NCBI RefSeq assembly: GCF_016863015.1
Contig: NZ_BOOB01000004.1
Location: 124,001-188,000, forward strand
DNA from: Microbispora amethystogenes
GTDB taxonomy: Bacteria > Actinomycetota > Actinomycetes > Streptosporangiales > Streptosporangiaceae
Direction of reading: 5' to 3'
Length of the DNA: 64,000 nucleotides
This document shows, in pieces, positions 9,025-16,549 of the stretch; the stretch's first letter is position 1; each line of letters begins with the position of its first letter. The position numbers and the translations under genes were made by a program. Below the pieces are notes generated by a model that saw only the letters and a program-made list of their open reading frames with translations, made no database searches and was not told the origin of the DNA.

Positions 9025-10038
9025 GTGGACAACCGCGCGCCGGACCTACCGGCAGGTAGCGTCAGGCCGTACCCTGTGCCCGTGCCGCGCCTGCCCAACG
9101 GCCTGCCGAACCGCCTGCGCTCCGGCCCGCTGCCGCGCGTGCTGCTCGCCCTGGCCGCCCTCGCCTTCCTGGCGTACGGCCTGGCCCGGAACGGGACGGA
9201 GACCTGGGCCGCCCTGGAGCGGCTGTCGTGGTGGTCGCTCGGGGTCTCGTTCCTGGCGGTGCTCGTGGGGCTGGCCTTCATGCTGGTCGCCTGGCGCGAC
9301 ATCCTCGCGGGGCTCGGCTCCCCGCTGCCGCTGCGCGTGGCCGCGCGGGTGCTGTTCGTCGGCCAGCTCGGCAAGTACATCCCCGGCGCGGTCTGGGCGT
9401 TCGCCGCGATGATGGAGCTCGCCCGCGACCACGGGGCGCCGCCCAAGCGGACGTTCGGCGCCACGGCCCTCGGGCTGGTGACCTCGCTGGGCTGCGCGCT
9501 CGCCCTCACGGCGGCGACGCTGTCGGGACAGATCGCGCGCGAGGCGTGGTGGCTGCTCGCGCTCGTCCCGCTCATCCTCGTCGGCCTCCACCCGCGCGTG
9601 CTGGCCTGGGGCCTGGGCCTCGCCCTCCGCGTCGCCCGCCGGGACCCGCTCGACCGGGTGCCGAGCGGGGCCGACATGACCAGGGCCGCCGCGTGGACGA
9701 TGGCGGGCTGGCTCGTGTACGGCGTGCACCTGTGGGCCCTGGTGGGCGGCCTGCGGCCCGGAGGGGTGTCCCTCTACGCGATCGCGGCCGGGGCGTACGC
9801 GCTGGCCTGGTCCACCGGCATCCTCACGGTCGTGGTCCCGGCCGGGATCGGCGTGCGGGAGGGGGCGATGGTCGTGGCCCTCGCCCCGCTGCTCGACACG
9901 CCCAGCGCCCTGGTGGTCGCCGTGGTGTCCCGGGTGATGTTCACCCTCGCCGACGTCACCTGGGCCGGCCTCGGCTTCCTCCTCGCCCGCGGCGTCCGCG
10001 CCGAAGCCCCGGACGACCTCTCCGCCCGCACCCGGTGA
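9025..10038 (+). CDS. LPG-synthase-TM family flippase-like membrane protein (paralogue)
   Basis: Polytopic membrane protein similar along its whole length to the divergent gene at 7158-8084: it shares ARVLFVGQLGKYIPGAVW, WTMAGWLVYGVHL and VPAGIGVREGAMVVALAPLLD. It also lacks the MprF catalytic domain. The start is unclear: the frame opens with GTG 9025, which has no ribosome binding site, while GTGs at 9076 and 9082 follow CAGG and would begin just before the first membrane helix. Only a short region separates it from the divergent methyltransferase gene. The pair may move two different lipid-linked substrates or be partly redundant. Confidence 0.85.
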   Translation: MDNRAPDLPAGSVRPYPVPVPRLPNGLPNRLRSGPLPRVLLALAALAFLAYGLARNGTETWAALERLSWWSLGVSFLAVLVGLAFMLVAWRDILAGLGSPLPLRVAARVLFVGQLGKYIPGAVWAFAAMMELARDHGAPPKRTFGATALGLVTSLGCALALTAATLSGQIAREAWWLLALVPLILVGLHPRVLAWGLGLALRVARRDPLDRVPSGADMTRAAAWTMAGWLVYGVHLWALVGGLRPGGVSLYAIAAGAYALAWSTGILTVVVPAGIGVREGAMVVALAPLLDTPSALVVAVVSRVMFTLADVTWAGLGFLLARGVRAEAPDDLSARTR

Positions 10039-10048
10039 GCCGCACGGT

Positions 10049-10096
10049 CCCGCTGAACGGCTCGCCCGCTGAACGGCTCGCCCGCTGAACGGCTCG
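10049..10096. repeat. Three exact tandem copies of a 16-bp unit
   Basis: The 16-mer CCCGCTGAACGGCTCG occurs three times in a row at 10049, 10065 and 10081. It lies between the stop of the flippase-like gene (10038) and the 3' end of the convergent glycosyltransferase (10183). A partly related CCCGCTGAGCAGG follows. No gene covers it. It may be simple slippage. Confidence 0.9.
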
Positions 10097-10182
10097 GCCC
10101 CCAGCGGCGCCCCCGCTGAGCAGGCTTCGCGGCCCGGCCCCGAGCCGCCTCCTGGCTCGGTCGCGACGAGTCCCCTGACCGT

Positions 10183-11268
10183 TCAGGCCGGCGGGGCGGT
10201 GGCGAGCAGGGTGTCCAGGTACGCGGCCCAGTGCGGCTCGGGATCGACGGGCGCGACGCCCGCCCGCAGCCGTTCCGGGGTCCCTGGCTCGTAGAACCTT
10301 TTGATCGCCTCGGCCAGCGCCCCGGCCGAGCCCGGCTCCACCAGCAGGCCGTCCACGCCGTCGCGCACGTTGTCCGGCAGCGCCCCGACCCGGGTGGCGA
10401 TCACGGGCACTCCGTGCTCGTGCCCGAGCCAGACGTTCTGGCTGGCCGTCGCCGAACGGTAGGGCAGCACCAGCGCGTCGGCCTCGGCGAACAACCCCGG
10501 CACGTCGTCGGCCGCGACGTACCCCGGCCGCAGGTCGACCCGGCCGGCCAGGCCGAGGCGGCCGAGCAGGGCGCGCGTCTCCTCCAGCCCGCCCCAGAAC
10601 TCGCCCGCGACGGTCAGCCGTACGTCCGGCACCTGCGCGAGCGCCTCCAGCAGCAGATCGAGCCCCTTGTACGGCCGGACGATGCCGAAGAAGAGCAGCC
10701 TGCCGTACGGCTCGCGGTCCTCGCCGGCCCGGGCGCCGCGCGCGGGCAGGTGCGGCGCGAGGGCGGCCACCCGCACCGGCGCCGCGGTGAGCCCGCGGGC
10801 GAGGCCCGCCTGCTGCTCCGAATGCGCGAGCACGCCGTCCACCCGGCGCAGCAGCGCCTTCATCAACGGCCGGTCGTACGGCTTGCTCTCGTGCGGCAGC
10901 ACGTTGTGACACAGGGCGACGACCCGGGCCCGGCGGCGCAGGCCGTACAGGATCCCCAGGTAGGCGGGCACCTGCACCGGGCTGAGCACGGCGAGCACGA
11001 CGAGGTCGGCGCCGCGCAGCCGCCGCCCGCAGGCGACCCAGCCGTCCGGCCTGCGCCAGTCGAGGTCGCGGCGGGTGCCGGGGTACGGCTCGCCCTCCGG
11101 GCTGTCGATCGTCTGCTGCCCGGGGTACAGGAACGACGGATACTGCGCCCGCCACGACTCGATGACGACGTCGTGACCAGCCGCCCGCAGCCGGTGGGCC
11201 AGCTCGGTGGTGTGCTGCGCCCCGCCGCCCTTGTACGGATACGTCGGGCCGACGATCGCGATCCTCAA
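10183..11268 (-). CDS. Glycosyltransferase, GT4/GT-B family
   Basis: 361-residue GT-B glycosyltransferase. The N-terminus MRIAIVGPTYPYKGGGAQHT is the usual GT4 opening with the glycine loop. The donor domain has LLFFGIVRPYKGLDLLLEAL, LTVAGEFWGG, ADALVLPYRSATASQN and HEHGVPVIATRVGALPDNV. Its ATG lies inside the stop of the upstream GT2 gene (ATGA, 11265-11268), so the two form a coupled unit: a dolichol-phosphate-mannose-synthase-like GT2 that may charge a lipid carrier, followed by a GT4 that may extend the chain. Sugar specificity is unknown. Confidence 0.88.
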   Translation of the reverse strand: MRIAIVGPTYPYKGGGAQHTTELAHRLRAAGHDVVIESWRAQYPSFLYPGQQTIDSPEGEPYPGTRRDLDWRRPDGWVACGRRLRGADLVVLAVLSPVQVPAYLGILYGLRRRARVVALCHNVLPHESKPYDRPLMKALLRRVDGVLAHSEQQAGLARGLTAAPVRVAALAPHLPARGARAGEDREPYGRLLFFGIVRPYKGLDLLLEALAQVPDVRLTVAGEFWGGLEETRALLGRLGLAGRVDLRPGYVAADDVPGLFAEADALVLPYRSATASQNVWLGHEHGVPVIATRVGALPDNVRDGVDGLLVEPGSAGALAEAIKRFYEPGTPERLRAGVAPVDPEPHWAAYLDTLLATAPPA

Positions 11269-12206
11269 ACGTCACCCCTGGATCGCACGATCAGGTCCGC
11301 GAGCAGCGCCACCGCCCCGATCAGCATCCCGGACAGGAACGTCACGATCGTGTTGCTGGTGAGGTAGAAGCCGTACCTGACCACGTCGAAGACGCCCTTG
11401 GCCAGACCGATGCCGACCAGCCAGAGCGCGGGCGGCATCAGCACCTTGAGCGGGTTGAAGTACATGATCATCCGCAGCACCTGCAGGATGTAGCGGTAGG
11501 CGTCGGAGACGAAGTTGAACTTCGACTTCCCCGCCCGCTTCGCATAATCGATGGGCAGGTAGTAGACGTCGTGCTGGTTCGACATGAACGCCAGCGTGAT
11601 CGTGGTGACGCAGGAGAAGCCGGGGGGCAGCAGCCGCAGGTACGGCCTGGCCACCGACCTGCGGAAGGCCCGCAGCCCGGAGTTGAGGTCGGGGATCTTC
11701 TGCCCGGCCAGCCGCTCGGCGACCTTGCGGATGAACCACTTCGCGGGCACCCGCAGGAACTTGTGCGAGCCCTCCTCGGTGGTCCGCGCGCCCACGACCT
11801 GGTCGATCGTCGGGTCCTTCTCCAGGATCTGGACCAGCTCGGGGATGCGCTCGTTCGGGTAGCTCATGTCGGCGTCGGTCCACACGACGATCTCGCCGCG
11901 CGCCTCCTGGCTGCCGATCCGCCGTACGGTGCCCGACCCGCCGTTGCGGTGGAACGCCCTGATCCGCATGTTCGGGAAGCGCGGCGCGGCCTCCTGCAGG
12001 CGCGCGAGCGTCTCGTCCGTGGAGCAGTCGTCCACCGCCAGCAGTTCGTACGTGTAACCGCTGGCGTCCATCGCCGCGGAGATGCGCTCGACCTCGTCGA
12101 CGACGTGGTCCTGCTCGTTGTAACAGGGCAGGACGATCGTGACGTACGGTGTCTGTGCGGGAGTCACGGCGCTTCCAGAGGTCTCGGGCGTGGTCACGTC
12201 CGGCAA
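11265..12206 (-). CDS. GT2 glycosyltransferase, polyprenyl-phosphate sugar synthase-like, membrane anchored
   Basis: 313-residue GT-A enzyme. The N-terminal catalytic domain has VTIVLPCYNEQDHV, LLAVDDCSTDETL, the metal-binding VVWTDADMSYP (DxD-like) and LNSGLRAFRRSV. The C-terminus carries two hydrophobic helices (PPALWLVGIGLAKGVF and TFLSGMLIGAVALLADLIV). This is the layout of dolichyl/polyprenyl-phosphate mannose or glucose synthases, which load a sugar on a lipid phosphate for use by GT-C enzymes outside the membrane; two GT-C-like proteins lie nearby (13285-15456, 16550-18271). Translationally coupled to the next GT4 gene. ATG start at 12206; the first 20 residues are unstructured. Confidence 0.88.
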   Translation of the reverse strand: MPDVTTPETSGSAVTPAQTPYVTIVLPCYNEQDHVVDEVERISAAMDASGYTYELLAVDDCSTDETLARLQEAAPRFPNMRIRAFHRNGGSGTVRRIGSQEARGEIVVWTDADMSYPNERIPELVQILEKDPTIDQVVGARTTEEGSHKFLRVPAKWFIRKVAERLAGQKIPDLNSGLRAFRRSVARPYLRLLPPGFSCVTTITLAFMSNQHDVYYLPIDYAKRAGKSKFNFVSDAYRYILQVLRMIMYFNPLKVLMPPALWLVGIGLAKGVFDVVRYGFYLTSNTIVTFLSGMLIGAVALLADLIVRSRGDV

Positions 12207-12254
12207 GGGTACCCTTCCACGCCAAGTGGCGGTCTCACTTCGCGGGCGCCGCCC

Positions 12255-13211
12255 TCACAGCCGGTTCCCCTTCGTGGTCACGTCGACCGCTCCCACCTGG
12301 AACACCCCGGCCGCGCCGCGCAACGCCCGCTTGACCTCCGACAGCACCGGCGGGGTCGCGAACTTCAGGTAGAAGAACTCGGACCCGGGGACGGGGTCGC
12401 TGTCCGGCACGTGCCGGCGATGCCACATCGGAGCCTGGTGCGAGCGGGCCTGGAAATACACCCTCTCCAGCCCCGGGAGATCGTCGACGCGGTCGAGCAC
12501 GGCGTTCTTCTCCGCGAGGGTGGCCCACCCGCGCCCCTCACAGGGGTCGCCCAGGCCCAGGCCCTCAAACGGCCACTCCTGCGGGCAGAGCTGGATCATC
12601 ACGTCGGCCTTGCCCGGCCAGTAGTCGTCGCGGATCACGAGCGCATTGGACACCCCGGGCGACGCCGACATGCGGCGGACCAGCGCGGGCCAGTCCCCCG
12701 GCCCGATCCGGACGCTGTACTGCTGCCGCATGTCCTCCAGCTCCAGCGTCTCCAGCAGATCGGGCCTGTTCTTGAACATCTTCCGCTCGACCCGCAACTC
12801 GTCCGCTCGCGATACGAACTCGATCCTTCCGACCTCTGGCGCCGTCGTGAGCAGCGCACGCACCCTGCGGATCTCCCTCGCTGTGGCGGCCCCGCGCCCC
12901 TTACAGGCGGGGAAGACGTCGGCGGGCACACAGAGGAACACCGCCAGTTCTCCCCTCTCGGGCAAGGGAGCGTCCGGGGGAGGCAAGGGGGTGAGCGTGC
13001 TCGTGCGCGGCCACGGATCGTCCGGCGGCGGCCACGGCGTGGTGGAAGCGGACGGCGACGGCGAGAGCGAGAGAGCCGGGCGAGACCCCGTAGGCCCCGC
13101 GGACCGCGCGGACGTCCCGGCGGTCCCGCAGGACGCCACGGCCAGCGCCGCCAGCGTGACCGCGAGAGCTCGCGTCCCGACGCGCGCGGAGCCACCACGA
13201 GCTCGCCACAT
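12255..13211 (-). CDS. Lipoprotein with two FtsX extracellular-domain repeats
   Basis: From the ATG at 13211 the protein starts MWRARGG..., a hydrophobic stretch and the lipobox AVASC, then a Ser/Pro/Thr-rich linker. Two copies of the FtsX extracellular domain follow. The first (LAVFLCVPADVFPAC, ATAREIRRVRALL, VGRIEFVSRADEL, ERKMFKNRPDLLETL) has the C...C and R-K-x-F pattern of actinobacterial FtsX loops. The second (DVMIQLCPQEW, EKNAVLDRVDDLPGLERVYF) is more divergent. True FtsX has four membrane helices and pairs with FtsE; both are absent here. In cell division FtsX ectodomains recruit and activate peptidoglycan hydrolases such as RipC or PcsB; a free lipid-anchored tandem copy could act as decoy or regulator, which is inference. 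An upstream ATG at 13247 lacks a ribosome binding site. Confidence 0.75.
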   Translation of the reverse strand: MWRARGGSARVGTRALAVTLAALAVASCGTAGTSARSAGPTGSRPALSLSPSPSASTTPWPPPDDPWPRTSTLTPLPPPDAPLPERGELAVFLCVPADVFPACKGRGAATAREIRRVRALLTTAPEVGRIEFVSRADELRVERKMFKNRPDLLETLELEDMRQQYSVRIGPGDWPALVRRMSASPGVSNALVIRDDYWPGKADVMIQLCPQEWPFEGLGLGDPCEGRGWATLAEKNAVLDRVDDLPGLERVYFQARSHQAPMWHRRHVPDSDPVPGSEFFYLKFATPPVLSEVKRALRGAAGVFQVGAVDVTTKGNRL

Positions 13212-13284
13212 CCCGAAGGCCGACTCCTCCGTGATCAGGCAGCGCATAGGAGGACATTAACGGCGCAATGCCGCATCTATCGAT

Positions 13285-15456
13285 CTATCCGGCGAGAACG
13301 GTCATCCAGACGTCGATGCTCAGCGACCAGGTGCCGTTGGGCGCGTCGGCCAGCGACCGCTCGTCCTGCCGGGTGCGCAGGCTCATCACCCGGCTCGCCG
13401 GGCCGTACGCCATGAGCTGTTCGGGCTCGGCCGCGAGCAGCACGGGCACCCGGCCGGTACGCCGGACGGCTCCCGCCAGGCGCACCACATCGGCGGGGCG
13501 CGGCACGTCGGAGTCCGGGGGGTAGACGACGCGGGCCGTCGGCAGGCCGCACTGACCCCGCACGACCTGCGTGAGGCGGTCACCGGTGACCCGTTCCACG
13601 ATCAGCACCGAGGCGTCCTTCGGCAGCGCGCCGCACAGTCCCGCCACCGCCGCGGCCTCGCCCCGGTTGACCGGCGTGAACGCCGTCCCGATCGAGGTGA
13701 TCGCGGGAGGCACGACCAGCAGCAGCGCTCCCGCCCCGGCGGCCGCCCGCGAGCGCCACGGCCGGCCGGCGAACCACCCGAACGGCCCGGCGGCGCTGCT
13801 TCCGGCGGCGAGCCGCTCCCGCAGCCGTCCGGAGAGCCAGCGGAGCCCCCAGACGGCCAGCAGCACCAGCCCGGGGATGACGACCGGCACCAGCCTGCGG
13901 GAGGCGAAGGGATGGTCGGGCGTGATCGCGGGACGCCAGAGCGTCGTCACCGTCGTCCATCCGATCACGGCGAGGGGCAGCAGCCAGGCGAACTCACGCC
14001 CCCTCACCAGGCGGTGGGCGAGCACCGCCGCCGCGACGGTCGCGAGCACGACGACGGGAACGCCGACGTACCAGAACAGCCAGTCGAGCGAGTGCTCGTA
14101 GTACAGCCGTGAGCCGTCGGACGCCAGGCCGTTGGCGATCTGCGTCTTCTCGACGAACTCCGAGGTGAGCCGGTCCTCGGGCGTGACCGCGACGCGCCGC
14201 ACCGTCTGCACCCACGGCCGTACGGCGAAGCCCGCCATGACCAGCACGACGAGGGCCGCCGCGGCCCCGGGCAGCCACCGGGCACGAGGAACGGACGACC
14301 GCGTACGCGACGCGAGCCACGGAGCGAGAGCGGCGCCGACGGCCGTGAGGACCACGACGACGGCGCAGATCGCCAGGAGGGGCGTGAGTGAACCGGACAG
14401 ATAGGCGAGATAGGGCCGGGCGAGGACGTAGCCATCGGTGAAGCCCCACGTCGCGCCGACGGCCAGGCCCAGCAGGAGGGGTACACCGAGCCGGCCTTCC
14501 GCCCTCCGGTTCCCGGTGATCCTGGCGAGCGCGATCAGCACCCCGGCGAGGATCAGGACGGGCAGCACGTCACGCAGGCCGTCGATGCGGACCAGCAGGG
14601 CCAGCCCGAACGACAGCCCCGCGAGCGCGGCGGGCACGAAGCCCGGATTCGGCCGCTTCGCGAGCACGGCCGGCTCCGGCTCCGGCTCTGGGCCGTGCGC
14701 TGGACCCGGCCCAGGTCCCGGGTTCGGCTCCGAGCGGGACGACGTGGGCCGGAGCCGGGTCCGCGCGTCGAGCAGCAGGTTCATCCCGCCGAACAGCAGG
14801 ATCAGGGACGGGATCTCGCTGAAGGTGGTCCGGGACGCGTAGAGGACCGGCAGGCCGACCGCGAAGACGAGAGCGGCCAGGGGCGCCGAGCGCGGGCCCG
14901 CGAGCCGCGCCGCGGTCCCCGCGACGGTGAGCACCGCGAGCACGCCCAGCACGGGCGGCACGAGCAGCAGGCCGGGCACACCGCCCAGCCAGTGGCCGAT
15001 CGCGTGGATCATGGGCGGCCCGGCCATGAACTGGGGGACGATCCCGCCGTCGACCAGGTAGAAGCCCATGCTGTCGAAGCGCAGGGCGGGATCGGCGCCG
15101 CCGAAGTCGCCCACCGGGATCGGCAGCGACCCGTGCTGGGCCAGCCAGACGGCGTACTGCGCGTATGTCGCCGGATCGCGCCGGACGATCAGCTGCTCGC
15201 CGTGCAGCAGCCCGTTGAGGACCCCCGACCCGAGCGCCACGGCGAGGACCGCCGCCGTCGCCCATCGGTGCGCCGCCGCGGCCCCGGGCAGGCGACGCAG
15301 GCCGTATGCGCACAGCAGGACGGCCGTCCCGCCGCCGAGCAACGTCATGGGCAGCGGCCGGAACCAGCCGAGCAGCAGCAGCGGCAGCCCGGCGAGCAGC
15401 CATCCGCTCAGCGCGAGCGCGGGCACGACGGAGACGGCCGCGAGCACCCTGCCCAT
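13285..15456 (-). CDS. Large polytopic membrane protein, GT-C glycosyltransferase-like
   Basis: About 723 residues with ten or more hydrophobic helices and a soluble C-terminal part of roughly 120 residues (VAGLCGALPKDASVLIVERV). The first external loop contains RRDPATYAQYAVWLAQHG, which resembles the acidic catalytic loop of GT-C enzymes that use polyprenyl-phosphate sugars. The middle has a Pro/Glu-rich cytoplasmic linker (EPNPGPGPGPAHGPEPEPEP). I chose ATG 15456, which has GGAG six bases upstream and directly precedes the first helix; ATG 15480 and GTG 15597 are in-frame alternatives. The ATG region is duplicated (MGRVAETPMGRV). Sugar and acceptor are unknown. Confidence 0.75.
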   Translation of the reverse strand: MGRVLAAVSVVPALALSGWLLAGLPLLLLGWFRPLPMTLLGGGTAVLLCAYGLRRLPGAAAAHRWATAAVLAVALGSGVLNGLLHGEQLIVRRDPATYAQYAVWLAQHGSLPIPVGDFGGADPALRFDSMGFYLVDGGIVPQFMAGPPMIHAIGHWLGGVPGLLLVPPVLGVLAVLTVAGTAARLAGPRSAPLAALVFAVGLPVLYASRTTFSEIPSLILLFGGMNLLLDARTRLRPTSSRSEPNPGPGPGPAHGPEPEPEPAVLAKRPNPGFVPAALAGLSFGLALLVRIDGLRDVLPVLILAGVLIALARITGNRRAEGRLGVPLLLGLAVGATWGFTDGYVLARPYLAYLSGSLTPLLAICAVVVVLTAVGAALAPWLASRTRSSVPRARWLPGAAAALVVLVMAGFAVRPWVQTVRRVAVTPEDRLTSEFVEKTQIANGLASDGSRLYYEHSLDWLFWYVGVPVVVLATVAAAVLAHRLVRGREFAWLLPLAVIGWTTVTTLWRPAITPDHPFASRRLVPVVIPGLVLLAVWGLRWLSGRLRERLAAGSSAAGPFGWFAGRPWRSRAAAGAGALLLVVPPAITSIGTAFTPVNRGEAAAVAGLCGALPKDASVLIVERVTGDRLTQVVRGQCGLPTARVVYPPDSDVPRPADVVRLAGAVRRTGRVPVLLAAEPEQLMAYGPASRVMSLRTRQDERSLADAPNGTWSLSIDVWMTVLAG

Positions 15457-15667
15457 TGGTGTCTCCGCCACCCTGCCCATCGGTGTGCCCGCCGCCCTGT
15501 CGGCCGCCTCACCCGCCACCCCGTTGGAGAGGCCGCCGGTCGGCAGCCGCGTACGCCCACGACTGTTCGCTGGAATGCAGCCGAGACTATCGGTCACCCC
15601 CGGCCCACGCCCTCTCCCAGCCGTTCCCCCACCCCACGCGTCGCCGTCGTCCACAGACACAACCGCG

Positions 15668-16081
15668 GTGTACAGAGCTGTTGACGCACCGAGTGGCGTA
15701 AGTGACTCATGGGAGATCACGCTGCACGCAGAGGTGAACGCCTGGTTCCTCGACGTATGCAAGAACGATCCGGCCACTGCAGAGAAAATCGAGGAAGCGT
15801 CGGACGAACTCGCTGTGCAGGGCCCGAAGCTCGGCCGTCCGCTGGTGGATCGGATCCACCATTCTCATGTCCTGCACAACCTCAAAGAGCTACGGCCCCG
15901 GGTACCTGGAGAAGCGGAGATCCGCCTGCTGTTCGTCTTCGACCCCACGCGGGAGGCGATCGTGCTCGTCGCCGGCGACAAGGCAGGGGAGTGGAACCGG
16001 TGGTATCGCACAGCGATCCCGTTGGCTGAGGCGCGGTACGCCGCATATCGTGCCGAGAAGGAGAAGGAGGAACGAGGATGA
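15668..16081 (+). CDS. higB: HigB-type (RelE/ParE, Gp49-like) toxin of a type II toxin-antitoxin pair
   Basis: 137-residue protein of the phage-derived Gp49-like/HigB family: SWEITLHAEVNAWFLDVC, then LGRPLVDRIHHSHVLHNLKE, then a beta-sheet core EAEIRLLFVFDPTREAIVLVAGDKAGEWNRWY and a basic C-terminal helix AEARYAAYRAEKEKEE. HigB toxins are ribosome-dependent mRNA endonucleases. The frame has GTG 15668 as the best start that keeps the first strand; upstream sequence is a shadow of the membrane-protein gene. Its stop overlaps the ATG of the antitoxin gene by 4 bases. Toxin-first order is typical of HigBA. Confidence 0.85.
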   Translation: MYRAVDAPSGVSDSWEITLHAEVNAWFLDVCKNDPATAEKIEEASDELAVQGPKLGRPLVDRIHHSHVLHNLKELRPRVPGEAEIRLLFVFDPTREAIVLVAGDKAGEWNRWYRTAIPLAEARYAAYRAEKEKEERG

Positions 16082-16410
16082 GCGAGTTCGTGAAGTGGTC
16101 GGACACCAAGGCCAAGATTCGCGAGGTCGCCCCTGATTGGGACTCCCCTGAGCGGGTGGCGGCTCGGGAGGCCGGCCGCGAACAGCTGCGGGCGGAGTTG
16201 CGTGGTGCCCAGCTCGCCGAGATGCGTAAGCGCCTGGGCATCTCCCAGAAGCTCCTCGCCGAAAGGATGGGCATTTCTCAGGCACGTGTGTCCCAGATCG
16301 AGCACGGTCAGATCGGTGGGCTGGACACGTTGCGCGCTTATGTCGTCGCCTTGGGCGGCACGCTGGACGTTGTGGCCGACTTCGGTGATCACACCGTGAA
16401 GGTGGCGTGA
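16078..16410 (+). CDS. higA: HigA-type XRE-family antitoxin
   Basis: 110-residue protein with an N-terminal toxin-contacting region and a C-terminal lambda-repressor-like helix-turn-helix: LAEMRKRLGISQKLLAERMG, ISQARVSQIEHGQI, then LRAYVVALGGTLDVVADFGD. This is the usual antitoxin and autorepressor of HigB. The ATG overlaps the toxin stop (ATGA 16078-16081) and GAGGAACG supplies a ribosome binding site, so expression is coupled. The pair sits between two membrane glycosyltransferase-like genes with no obvious functional tie, as expected for a mobile stabilisation module. Confidence 0.88.
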   Translation: MSEFVKWSDTKAKIREVAPDWDSPERVAAREAGREQLRAELRGAQLAEMRKRLGISQKLLAERMGISQARVSQIEHGQIGGLDTLRAYVVALGGTLDVVADFGDHTVKVA

Positions 16411-16411
16411 G

Positions 16412-16428
16412 CCAGTCACAGCGACTGG
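16412..16428 (+). terminator. Short hairpin after higA
   Basis: CCAGTC-ACAGC-GACTGG forms a perfect 6-bp stem with a 5-base loop two bases after the higA stop. It has no T-run, as is common in high-GC actinomycetes, so it may be a weak terminator or mRNA-stabilising end. Confidence 0.45.
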
Positions 16429-16549
16429 TCGAAAGTCCGAGCCAGGAGAGCACGACGCCGCTCCGCTCCGCTGCGCGCTGGTCCGCGCTGAGGCCCGAGC
16501 GCTGTGAGCGACTCCGGTAGCGTACGCCGGAAAGCGGGCAGGGGGGCGA

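Noticed and set aside
13268-13525. A plus-strand ORF preceded by AGGAGGACATTAA
   Set aside because: The ribosome binding site looks good, but the frame is antisense to the end of the GT-C-like gene and its residues show no coherent pattern.
15681-15704. TTGACG followed by TAAGTG as a promoter for higBA
   Set aside because: The spacing is only 12 bases and it lies inside the toxin frame, downstream of the likely start.
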